NCBI GenBank assembly: GCA_012728835.1
Contig: JAAYEJ010000072.1
Coordinates: 1-36,957 of the forward strand
Origin: Candidatus Brocadiaceae bacterium
Lineage (GTDB): Bacteria > Planctomycetota > Brocadiia > SM23-32
Direction of reading: 5' to 3'
Length of the DNA stretch: 36,957 bases
Below are positions 16,293 through 23,539 of the stretch, in pieces; the stretch's first letter is position 1, and each line of letters opens with the position of its first letter. A model generated the notes under the pieces. It had not been told where the DNA came from, did not search any database, and saw nothing but the letters and a program-made list of their open reading frames with translations. Made by a program: the position numbers and the translations under genes.

Positions 16293-17318
16293 ATGCTTGG
16301 ACGGCATCGCGCCGTGTGCATCGCGTGCGCCGTGCTCGCGCTCTGTGCGGCGGGCGCCTCGGCCGGGCTCGCGTCGCCCGGGCCGGTGGCCGTGGAGGTC
16401 TACGGCTTCGCGGAGATGGCGCCGGGCCTCGGCCGGGCCCGGGCGCACGCCGCCGCACTCGCGGATGCGCGGAGGAACGCGCTGATCCAGGCGCACGCCG
16501 CCGTGCAGGCCCGCACGGTTGTTGCCGGCCGCCGTGTGGCGGAGCAGTCCGTCTGCGTCTGCGCCGCCGGCTACGTGCGGGAGATGCACGTGCTGGAGGC
16601 GGGCGGGCTGCCCGAGACCGAGCCGGCCGTCTACCGCGTGCGTGCCCGTGCGCTGGTCCACCCGCTGGACGCGCGCCCCGGCGACCCTCTGACGCCGGCC
16701 GTCTGCCTGGACGTGCCGTCGGACGCCGGCGCGGGCCTGCGCATGGACCTGGCCCGCGAGCTGGAACGGTGCGGGCTGCGCGTGGTCGAGCCCGGAGGCA
16801 CGCAGCCGGCCATCCACCTGGCCGTGGCCCTGGCCGCTGCGCCGGAGGACCCCGGGGCGACCGACGGCGGCGAGGCGGGGCAGGAGGTGAGCTGGGCCCT
16901 CACCGCGGGCCGGCCCGGCGACCCGTCCGCATCGCACGCGGCGGGCTCCCGCGTGGTTCCCGCAGGGCCGGACGGGGTTGAGCGGGCGCTTCCGCCTCTT
17001 GCGCTGGAGATGGCCCGGGCGGTGTTGCGCCTCTGGTTCTCGCCGCGTCGGACCCGGGTTCGCATCCCCGAGGCCACGGGGTCGGAGGCGGAGGCGCTCC
17101 GTGCCGCGGCGGCCGAGGCGGCACTGCCGGGGGCCGATCCGGGCGGTCCGGGTGTCGTTTTCGACCTGCAGACCGCCGGCAGTCCGGATGGCGCCGTCCG
17201 GCCGATTCTGGCCCGCGCGGGGCTGGCGGGCCGGTTCGCGCTTCGCGAGGCATGCCTGCAGGAACTGGTCTATGTACGTCTACCTGATGTCGCCGAGGCG
17301 GCCGCGGATGCCCCCTGA
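16293..17318 (+). CDS. Exported protein with FlgT-N-like N-terminal domain
   Basis: A 341-residue protein starting with a signal peptide (ALCAAGASAG cleavage region, about residues 15-25). Residues 32-115 have the Ala-rich helix ARAHAAALADARRNALIQ followed by GYVREMHVLEAGG and VYRVRARALV. That order resembles the N-terminal domain of the flagellar H-ring protein FlgT and is also the pattern in the two preceding lipoproteins. Residues 120-260 form a second alpha/beta region (LTPAVCLDVPSD, MDLARELERCGLRVVEPG), resembling domains that collect peptides or lipoprotein partners in the cell envelope; this is inference. The start was chosen for the signal peptide; no strong ribosome site is visible. 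No flagellar gene lies nearby, so a motor role is not supported. Confidence 0.65.
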   Translation: MLGRHRAVCIACAVLALCAAGASAGLASPGPVAVEVYGFAEMAPGLGRARAHAAALADARRNALIQAHAAVQARTVVAGRRVAEQSVCVCAAGYVREMHVLEAGGLPETEPAVYRVRARALVHPLDARPGDPLTPAVCLDVPSDAGAGLRMDLARELERCGLRVVEPGGTQPAIHLAVALAAAPEDPGATDGGEAGQEVSWALTAGRPGDPSASHAAGSRVVPAGPDGVERALPPLALEMARAVLRLWFSPRRTRVRIPEATGSEAEALRAAAAEAALPGADPGGPGVVFDLQTAGSPDGAVRPILARAGLAGRFALREACLQELVYVRLPDVAEAAADAP

Positions 17319-17367
17319 TCCGGGCACCTGCCGGGCGGCCGGCGGCGTCGCATAGCGGGGCGGACTC

Positions 17368-18510
17368 ATGGGATTCGTCGTCGTCATCCTGCTCGCCTGG
17401 GGGGCCATGCACGCTTACGCGTGGACGCATGTGCGCATCCATGCCGGGCTGGGCACGCGCACGGCCTCGGTGCTGGGGCTGGCGATGCTGGTCCTGATGG
17501 TGGCGCCGATTGCCGGCATGATGCTGGTGCGCGCGGGGCGATCGGCGATCGGCCGGCCGGTCGAGGTCGTGGGTATGGTCTGGGCGGGCGCACTTTTTCT
17601 ATTTCTCGGTGTGGCGCTCGTTCGTGACCTCTGGAACGGTCTGTTCGCGCTGGCGGGGCGCGTGCACCCGGGGGCGCGTGCATTCCGGCTGGTCGGCCCG
17701 CGGGTGCTTGCCGTCGAGCTGGCGGCGGTCGCGGCGCTGTGTGCCTATGCCCTGATCGAGCCGTGGCGGATCCGCACGGAGTGCGTGCGGCTGGAGTCGC
17801 CGAAGCTGACGGCGGAGCGGCCGCGCGTGCGGATCGCGGTGCTGGCCGACGTTCACGTGGGCAGCACCGTGGGGCGGCGGCGGCTGGCGCGCATTGCGGA
17901 GCGGGTGCGGCGCGCGGAGCCCGACATCCTGCTGAGCGCCGGCGATCTGGTTGACGCGGAGATGAAGGACTCGGCAGAGCTGGCGCGGATCCTGGCGGAC
18001 CTGCCGGCGCCGCTCGGCAAGTTCGCCGTCACGGGCAACCATGAGTACTACGCGGGGCTGGGGCACTCGGTGGACTTCACGGGGCGCGCGGGCTTCGCGC
18101 TGCTGGCCGACGCGTGCGCGCGGCCCGTCGAGGGCCTGACCGTGGCCGGCGTCAACGACCCTACGGGGCGGCGGGGGCCGTTCCGAGACGGCGGCGGCCG
18201 GAGCGAGCAGGCGGTGCTGAGCGACGCGGGGGACGGCGATTTCGTTGTGCTGCTCAAGCACCGGCCCGTGGTCGAAGCGGGCTCGATCGACCGGATGGAC
18301 CTGCAGGTGAGCGGGCACTCCCACCGCGGGCAGATCTTCCCGTTCAGCCTGCTGGTGGCCCTCTACTACGAACATGGCCACGGGCTGGTGGAGGTGGCCC
18401 CGGGCACGCATCTCTACACGAGCCGCGGCACGGGCACGTGGGGGCCGCCCATGCGCTTCCTCAGCCCGCCCGAGGTGACCGTGATCGACCTGGTCCGGGC
18501 CGCACGCTGA
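17368..18510 (+). CDS. Membrane-anchored metallophosphoesterase
   Basis: A 380-residue protein with about four N-terminal transmembrane helices (roughly residues 3-19, 31-55, 66-90, 108-132), followed by a calcineurin-like phosphoesterase domain. All metal-binding blocks are present: LADVHVG (D161, H163), SAGDLVDAE, VTGNHEYY, LLKHRP and SGHSHRGQ. This layout matches the YaeI/YkuE-type family, which includes enzymes acting on UDP-diacylglucosamine-like or other phosphoester lipids, but the substrate cannot be read from sequence. The ATG at 17368 has a GGGGCGGA site. It lies 49 bases after three genes for exported proteins and converges on pdxA with an 11-base gap. Confidence 0.88.
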   Translation: MGFVVVILLAWGAMHAYAWTHVRIHAGLGTRTASVLGLAMLVLMVAPIAGMMLVRAGRSAIGRPVEVVGMVWAGALFLFLGVALVRDLWNGLFALAGRVHPGARAFRLVGPRVLAVELAAVAALCAYALIEPWRIRTECVRLESPKLTAERPRVRIAVLADVHVGSTVGRRRLARIAERVRRAEPDILLSAGDLVDAEMKDSAELARILADLPAPLGKFAVTGNHEYYAGLGHSVDFTGRAGFALLADACARPVEGLTVAGVNDPTGRRGPFRDGGGRSEQAVLSDAGDGDFVVLLKHRPVVEAGSIDRMDLQVSGHSHRGQIFPFSLLVALYYEHGHGLVEVAPGTHLYTSRGTGTWGPPMRFLSPPEVTVIDLVRAAR

Positions 18511-18521
18511 CCACCGGCCCG

Positions 18522-19526
18522 TCAGCGTGCGGCGCGCGCCGTCCGGGCCATCTGTGCGCCCAGCCGCAGTGCGGCGACCAGCGAATCCTCCTCGGCCCGG
18601 CCGGTCCCGGCGATGTCGTAGGCCGTGCCGTGGCCGACGCTCGTGCGGACGATCGGGAGCCCGAGCGTGACGTTCACGACGGCGCCGAGCCCGGCGAGTT
18701 TCACCGGGATCATGCCCTGGTCGTGGTAGAGGGCCAGGACGGCGTCGTAGGCCCCTGCGGCGGCCTTCACGAACACCGTGTCGGCCGGCTCGGGGCCCGT
18801 CAGCCCGATGCCTTCCCGGCCGGCCGCCGCCACGGCGGGGGCCAGCAGCCGGGCCTCCTCGTCGCCGAACCGCCCGCCGTCCCCGCAGTGCGGGTTCAGC
18901 CCGCACAGGGCGATGCGCGGGTGCGGCGTGCCGAAGAAGCGGCGCAGACCTTCGTTGAGCACCCGCGCGACGCCGAGCAGGCCCGGGACGGACACCAGCC
19001 CCGGCACGTCGCGCAGGGCCACGTGGGTCGTCGCGAGGGCCACCCGCAGCGGTCCGTTGACGAGCATCATCACGGGCGTGGCCGCGCCGGTCAGGGCCGC
19101 GAGCATCTCGGTGTGGCCCGGGCAGCGCGCGCCGGCGGCCGCGATGGCCTCCTTGTTGATCGGGGCGGTGACCACCGCGTCGGCCCGGCCGGCCAGGGCC
19201 AGCGCCACGGCCTTCTCGATGTAGTCGATCGAGGCCCGGCCGCCCAGAGCGTCGGGCCGGCGGGGCTCGATCCGGTCCGGCGGGAAGCCGGGCACGTCCA
19301 GCAGCGCCGGCCAGAGCTGCGCGCCCGGGGCGTCGCCGAAGGCGTGCAGCGCCGGGTGCAGGCCCAGGCGGTCCGCAACGGCCGCCAGCACGGCGCCCGA
19401 GCCCACCACGAGCATGCGCGTGCGCACGTCCGTGCGCGCGAGTGCCTTGACGATCACCTCCGGGCCGATGCCGCGCGGGTCGCCCATCGTCACGGCCAGA
19501 ACGACGTCGTCGCGTCCGTCTCGCAT
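18522..19526 (-). CDS. pdxA: 4-hydroxythreonine-4-phosphate dehydrogenase
   Basis: PdxA oxidises 4-phospho-hydroxy-L-threonine in the DXP-dependent route to pyridoxal phosphate. The 334-residue protein has the N-terminal AVTMGDPRGIGPEV, the substrate-binding GHTEMLAALTG, GLNPHCGDGGRFGDEE and the metal-ligand YHDQGMIPVK, all in the expected order. The ATG at 19526 overlaps the ribE stop codon (TGATG), so the two genes are very probably cotranscribed and translationally coupled. A PdxA2-type paralogue acting on other substrates is a less likely alternative. It converges with the metallophosphoesterase gene. Confidence 0.94.
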   Translation of the reverse strand: MRDGRDDVVLAVTMGDPRGIGPEVIVKALARTDVRTRMLVVGSGAVLAAVADRLGLHPALHAFGDAPGAQLWPALLDVPGFPPDRIEPRRPDALGGRASIDYIEKAVALALAGRADAVVTAPINKEAIAAAGARCPGHTEMLAALTGAATPVMMLVNGPLRVALATTHVALRDVPGLVSVPGLLGVARVLNEGLRRFFGTPHPRIALCGLNPHCGDGGRFGDEEARLLAPAVAAAGREGIGLTGPEPADTVFVKAAAGAYDAVLALYHDQGMIPVKLAGLGAVVNVTLGLPIVRTSVGHGTAYDIAGTGRAEEDSLVAALRLGAQMARTARAAR

Positions 19527-20170
19527 CAGAACCCTTGCTCCTGCAGGCCGGGGATGGTCAGGTCGGCGCCGGTTGCGGCTTCGTCGCGCCGCAGCAGGCG
19601 GCGGACCCAGCGGCCGATCAGGTCGCACTCGATGTTCACGCGTGCGCCCGTCGTCCGGCACCGGAGCGTCGTCTGTGCCAGCGTGTGCGGGATGACGCTC
19701 ACCTGGAACGCCCCGGGGTCCAGGGACGCGATGGTCAGGCTCACGCCGTCGACGGCCACGCTGCCCTTCATCACCATCTGGTCGGCCAGGGCGGGGGGGA
19801 CCTCGACCGTCAGGCGCACCTCGCCCGGCAGGGCGGCCAGGCTGCGCACGGTGCCCGTGCCGTCGACGTGGCCGCTGACGAAGTGGCCCCCGAGGCGGTC
19901 GCCGAGGCGGAGCGCCAGCTCCAGGTTCACCGGCCGTCCCGGGCGGGCCTCTCCGAGCGTGGTCAGCCGCAGCGTCTCGGCCCCGGCGTCGAATTGCACG
20001 TGCGGCGGCCGTATGGCCGTGGCCGTCAGGCAGGCGCCGTCCACGCACACGCTGTCGCCCGGGGCCACCTGCGCGGCCAGCGGGCCGCAGTCGACCCCGA
20101 GGGAGCAGGCTTCCCCGCGGCGGACGACGGACTGCACGGTGCCGACGTGCTGGACGATGCCGGTGAACAT
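19526..20170 (-). CDS. ribE: Riboflavin synthase alpha chain
   Basis: Riboflavin synthase dismutates two molecules of 6,7-dimethyl-8-ribityllumazine to riboflavin. The 214-residue protein has the expected tandem Lum_binding repeats: it begins with MFTGIV, then GDSVCVDGACLT in the first half, LGGHFVSGHVDGTG at the domain junction and MKGSVAVDGVSLTI in the second half. Longer upstream in-frame starts were rejected because MFTGIV is the normal family start. No FMN riboswitch was recognised in the 5' region on the minus strand. The gene overlaps pdxA, linking two cofactor pathways in one operon. Confidence 0.96.
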   Translation of the reverse strand: MFTGIVQHVGTVQSVVRRGEACSLGVDCGPLAAQVAPGDSVCVDGACLTATAIRPPHVQFDAGAETLRLTTLGEARPGRPVNLELALRLGDRLGGHFVSGHVDGTGTVRSLAALPGEVRLTVEVPPALADQMVMKGSVAVDGVSLTIASLDPGAFQVSVIPHTLAQTTLRCRTTGARVNIECDLIGRWVRRLLRRDEAATGADLTIPGLQEQGF

Positions 20171-20223
20171 GCGGGCGGACCTCGCGTAGCGGATGGCAGC
20201 CGCGGCACGGCGCCGCAGGCGGC

Positions 20224-20253
20224 ATGATAGCACGCCCGGGGCCGGCGTTTCTA
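20224..20253 (-). promoter_or_regulatory. Probable ribE-pdxA promoter
   Basis: On the minus strand, TAGAAA (20253-20248, 4/6 match to the -35 consensus), an 18-base spacer and TATCAT (20229-20224, 5/6 match to -10). The transcript would start near 20217, about 47 bases before the ribE ATG. Confidence 0.45.
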
Positions 20254-20290
20254 CGTGACGACCGCCGTGTGGAGCCATGCTCCCGGAGGG

Positions 20291-20320
20291 TTGACTTACG
20301 GTCGGCCGTTGGCCGATGAT
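20291..20320 (+). promoter_or_regulatory. Possible archease-rtcB promoter
   Basis: TTGACT at 20291-20296 is a good -35 box. The best -10 candidate is GATGAT at 20315-20320 after 18 bases, which is weak. It is placed about 50 bases before the archease ATG. Confidence 0.35.
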
Positions 20321-20370
20321 GCTGGAAGGGCGAGCGGGGGACGCCGGCGGACATCCGAGGACACCGTAGA

Positions 20371-20808
20371 ATGCGGGACCCTGAGGACGAGCGCTGCGGG
20401 TACGAGTCGCTGGACCATACGGCCGATCTGGCGTTGCGCGTCTGGGCGCCGTCGCTCCGGGAGCTGATCGAGCAGGCGTCGGCCGGGTTCATCGGCCTGA
20501 TGGTGGACCCGGAGACCGTGGAGCCGGAGCGGGAGGCCGCACTGGCAGTCACCGGTGAGGCGCCGGAGGAGCTGCTGGTCGGCTGGCTGAACGAGATACT
20601 GTTCGCGTTCGATGCGGAGGGGCTGGCGCCGGTGCGGGCCGTCGTCGACGCCGTCGGCGCCGGCGAAGTGCGCGGGCGGTTGTTCGGACAGGACTTCGAC
20701 CCGCTCCGCCACGAGGTGCGCAACGTCATCAAGGCCGTCACCTACCATGATCTGGTCGTGAGGCCGTCCGCTGGGCGGCTGGAAGTCAGCATCGTCTTCG
20801 ACGTCTGA
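20371..20808 (+). CDS. Archease, RtcB activator
   Basis: Archease helps load GTP and allows multiple turnovers of the RNA ligase RtcB. The 145-residue protein has the family pattern YESLDHTADLALRVWA at the N-terminus, with the conserved Asp metal ligands, ELLVGWLNEILFAF in the middle and VIKAVTYHDLVV near the C-terminus. The usual length is 135-150 residues. The ATG at 20371 lies directly at the conserved beginning. The rtcB gene starts 23 bases after the stop, which supports the assignment functionally. Confidence 0.93.
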   Translation: MRDPEDERCGYESLDHTADLALRVWAPSLRELIEQASAGFIGLMVDPETVEPEREAALAVTGEAPEELLVGWLNEILFAFDAEGLAPVRAVVDAVGAGEVRGRLFGQDFDPLRHEVRNVIKAVTYHDLVVRPSAGRLEVSIVFDV

Positions 20809-20831
20809 CGGCGACCGGGAAGGGGCCGACC

Positions 20832-22286
20832 ATGAGCCAGAGACCCTACGTGCTGAGTCAGGTGGCGCCGTGCGTGCATGAGATCGCGCCGTTCGGCGGG
20901 ATGAACGTGCCCGTGCGCATCTACGCCGACGCGAACCTGCTGGAGTCCATCGAGCGCGACAATGCGGTCGAACAGGCGGTCAACGTCGCGCACATGCCGG
21001 GCATCGTGGGCGCCTCTCTGGCCATGCCGGACGCCCACTGGGGCTACGGATTCCCCATCGGCGGCGTGGCCGCCTTCGACGAGGAGCAGGGCGGGGTCGT
21101 CTCGCCCGGCGGCATCGGGTTCGACATCAACTGCGGCGTGCGGCTGGCGCGCACCGGGCTGACCGAATCCGAGGTGCGCCCGCGGATCCACGATCTCATC
21201 GACGGGTTGTTCCGCGACATCCCCTGCGGCGTCGGCGCGTCGAAGGCCATCCGGACGCTCACCGTTCCGGACCTGCGCCGCGTCTGCGTGGACGGGGCGG
21301 CGTGGGCGGTGGAGAACGGGTTCGGACGGCCGGAGGACCTGGTGCGGACCGAGGCGGGCGGCGCGATCGAGGGCGCCGACCCGGACGCCGTCAGCCCCAG
21401 GGCCATGCAGCGCGGCGCCGCCCAGATGGGCACGCTGGGCAGCGGCAACCACTTCGTGGAGATCGACCGCGTCGTCGAGGTGTTCGACGCGCCGGCGGCC
21501 GAGGCGTTCGGCGTGGCGCCGGGCCTGGTGGTCGTGCAGATCCACTGCGGCTCGCGCGGGTTCGGGCACCAGGTCTGCACGGACTACCTGCAGACGATGC
21601 AGGCGGCGACGCGCAGGTACGGCATCCGGGTGTCGGACCGGCAGCTCGCGTGCGCGCCGCTCGGTTCGGCCGAAGCCGTGCGCTACCTGGGCGCCATGGC
21701 CGGCGCGGCCAACTACGCATGGGCCAATCGGCAGACGATCTTCGCGCTCGTCGGCCGCGTGTTCGAGAAGGTCTTCGGTGCAGACCGCGACGCGCTGGGG
21801 CTGCGGCAGGTCTACGACGTGTGTCACAACATCGCCAAATGGGAGGTGCACGACGTCGACGGCGAGCGGCGGCGGCTCTGCGTGCACCGCAAGGGGGCGA
21901 CACGCGCCTTCCCGGCCGCCCATCCGGAGACCCCGGCGCCGTACCGCGCCGTGGGCCATCCCGTGCTGATCCCCGGCGACATGGGAACGGCCAGCTACCT
22001 GCTGGTGGGCACCGACCGCGCGATGCGCGAGACGTGGGGCAGCACCTGCCACGGTGCCGGCCGTGCAATGAGCCGCAAGGGCGCGATCCGCCGGGCGGCC
22101 GGGCGCAGCATCAAGAAGGAACTGGCGGCGCGCGGCATCCTGGTGCGGCATGAGGGGCGCGACACGCTCGCCGAAGAGATGCCCGACGCCTACAAGGACG
22201 TCGACGCCGTCGTGCAGGTGATGCAGGAGGCCGGCATCACGCGCAAGGTGGCGCGCATGGAGCCGATCGGCGTCATCAAGGGGTAG
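20832..22286 (+). CDS. rtcB: RNA-splicing ligase RtcB
   Basis: RtcB joins RNA ends with 2',3'-cyclic phosphate (or 3'-phosphate) and 5'-hydroxyl groups through GTP-dependent histidine guanylylation. The 484-residue protein keeps every catalytic position of the Pyrococcus enzyme with an offset of three or four: D98 and C101 (GFDINCGV), H207 (GSGNHFVE), H238 (HCGSRGFG), H332 (CHNIAKWE) and H407 (CHGAGRAMSR), the guanylylated residue. The ATG at 20832 has AAGGGG upstream. It is cotranscribed with archease, the usual pairing in RNA repair or tRNA splicing modules. No RtcA or sigma-54 activator RtcR is adjacent, so regulation differs from the E. coli rtc operon. Confidence 0.97.
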   Translation: MSQRPYVLSQVAPCVHEIAPFGGMNVPVRIYADANLLESIERDNAVEQAVNVAHMPGIVGASLAMPDAHWGYGFPIGGVAAFDEEQGGVVSPGGIGFDINCGVRLARTGLTESEVRPRIHDLIDGLFRDIPCGVGASKAIRTLTVPDLRRVCVDGAAWAVENGFGRPEDLVRTEAGGAIEGADPDAVSPRAMQRGAAQMGTLGSGNHFVEIDRVVEVFDAPAAEAFGVAPGLVVVQIHCGSRGFGHQVCTDYLQTMQAATRRYGIRVSDRQLACAPLGSAEAVRYLGAMAGAANYAWANRQTIFALVGRVFEKVFGADRDALGLRQVYDVCHNIAKWEVHDVDGERRRLCVHRKGATRAFPAAHPETPAPYRAVGHPVLIPGDMGTASYLLVGTDRAMRETWGSTCHGAGRAMSRKGAIRRAAGRSIKKELAARGILVRHEGRDTLAEEMPDAYKDVDAVVQVMQEAGITRKVARMEPIGVIKG

Positions 22287-22291
22287 AGCGC

Positions 22292-22326
22292 GCGACGGGC
22301 GGGGAGCGGCCGGCTTTTTCCGTCGC
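22292..22326 (+). other. Inverted repeat downstream of rtcB
   Basis: GCGACGG at 22292-22298 pairs with CCGTCGC at 22320-22326, with a 21-base loop that itself contains GCCGGC and five T. It could be a weak transcription end for rtcB, but the T-run is in the loop rather than after the stem. In the rest of 22327-22553 I see only a T-rich patch near 22446 and no convincing promoter. Confidence 0.3.
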
Positions 22327-22553
22327 CATTCGCGCGGGACTCCGGGGCGCCGGCCGTCCCACCGCATTCTGTAAAGCATTCTTGGGCAATCACTTCGGAT
22401 GCATCGCCCCGGGCGACTGGCGGGCGCCGGCCGCCCGGAGGGATGCTTTTTGTTTTTGGGATGGCCGTTTGGCTAACCTACCCGTGTGAGTCTATGGCCA
22501 CGGTCGGGAAGATCGAGCGGTCGGATCGGATCAGGAAGGGGGGTTGGCCCCAT

Positions 22554-23357
22554 ATGAAGCTCAAAGAAGTGCAACTGCTGGGTATCCTGGCCTTGCTGGC
22601 GGTCGCCGTGATCCTGCTCTGCGTGTGGGGCGGCGAGACGGTGCCGGAGGATGCGACGCTCGCCGAGGCCGGCGAGCAGACGCCGGAGCCCTCTGAGACG
22701 CGGACCGGAGTCGACGATCTGTTGCAGGAGCTGATGGCGCAGTCCGATCCGCCGGCTCGGTCCGTGCAGCCCCGCGTCGTCCAGCCGACCCCGCCGGATG
22801 CAGCCGGACAGGAGTCCGGCTCGCCCGCGTTGGGTGTCACGACGGAGGAGTCCACCATCCGCGACCTGATCAACCAGATGCAGCCCGAGGAGATCCGGGT
22901 CACTCGTGCGCCGACGCCGTCGACCGACGGATCGGCCCCGGGGGCGGCGCAGACGACGCCTCAGCGGCCGCAGCATTACGTCGTGGAGAGGGGCGACACG
23001 CTGAGCGGGATCAGCCAGAAGCTCTACGGCTCCTCGCGGCATCACGGTGCGATTCTGAAGGCAAACTCGGGGGTCCTGAGCGACCCCAGGCTGCTGCAAC
23101 CCGGCATGCGGCTGCGCATTCCGCCCCTGGAAGGGAGTGAGGGCCGTGCGCCTGCCGCGTCCTCCCCGTCCCCGGTACTCGCGGCGTCCTCCGGCCGACG
23201 CACCTACAAGGTGGAACAGGGCGACAGCCTCTGGCGGATTGCCGAGAAGTGCTATGGCGGCGACGGGATGAAGTACAAAGACATCCAGGCCGCGAACAGC
23301 CGGGTGCTGCCGGACGCGGCCAGCCTTCAGCCGGGGATGGTGCTGGTGATCCCCTGA
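22554..23357 (+). CDS. Membrane-anchored protein with two LysM domains
   Basis: A 267-residue protein starting with a single transmembrane helix (about residues 7-24). A Pro/Glu/Thr-rich linker follows (25-140), then two LysM peptidoglycan-binding domains. LysM 1 (about 142-191) starts YVVERGDTLSGISQKLYG and ends QPGMRLRIP; LysM 2 (about 219-267) starts YKVEQGDSLWRIAEKCYG and ends QPGMVLVIP at the C-terminus. The ATG at 22554 has an AAGGGGGG run about ten bases upstream; longer in-frame starts would add an unlikely N-terminal stretch. It probably anchors or organises cell wall; no catalytic domain is attached. An intrinsic terminator follows at 23403-23439. Confidence 0.9.
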   Translation: MKLKEVQLLGILALLAVAVILLCVWGGETVPEDATLAEAGEQTPEPSETRTGVDDLLQELMAQSDPPARSVQPRVVQPTPPDAAGQESGSPALGVTTEESTIRDLINQMQPEEIRVTRAPTPSTDGSAPGAAQTTPQRPQHYVVERGDTLSGISQKLYGSSRHHGAILKANSGVLSDPRLLQPGMRLRIPPLEGSEGRAPAASSPSPVLAASSGRRTYKVEQGDSLWRIAEKCYGGDGMKYKDIQAANSRVLPDAASLQPGMVLVIP

Positions 23358-23402
23358 CGGACCCGGCAGATGCCGGCATGACTCCCACGCAGGGCAGGGC
23401 AG

Positions 23403-23439
23403 GGCGGCGCGGGTCGGTTCACCGCGCCGCCGCCTTTTT
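23403..23439 (+). terminator. Intrinsic terminator after the LysM gene
   Basis: A perfect 10-bp stem (GGCGGCGCGG at 23403-23412 with CCGCGCCGCC at 23422-23431), a 9-base loop, then GCC and TTTTT at 23435-23439. It is the clearest terminator in the window. Confidence 0.88.
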
Positions 23440-23455
23440 GGGGGGTTGCGCGTGC

Positions 23456-23483
23456 TTGACGGGCCCTGTCGATGGGCTATATT
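23456..23483 (+). promoter_or_regulatory. Promoter of the DUF4159 gene
   Basis: TTGACG at 23456-23461, a 16-base spacer and TATATT at 23478-23483. The predicted start near 23490 leaves a leader of about 50 bases to the ATG at 23540. Confidence 0.65.
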
Positions 23484-23539
23484 GGCTGGGTCGGGACATG
23501 TTCGTTGCGGACCACCTCTCTGCGGGGCACGGGCGTCTG

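Noticed and set aside
20171-20290. FMN riboswitch upstream of ribE
   Set aside because: The minus-strand leader is only about 47 bases and shows none of the conserved RFN-element sequence.
22421-22456. Terminator made of CGGGCG/CGCCCG and the T-rich patch before the LysM gene
   Set aside because: The T-rich stretch begins about ten bases after the stem, too far for a standard intrinsic terminator.
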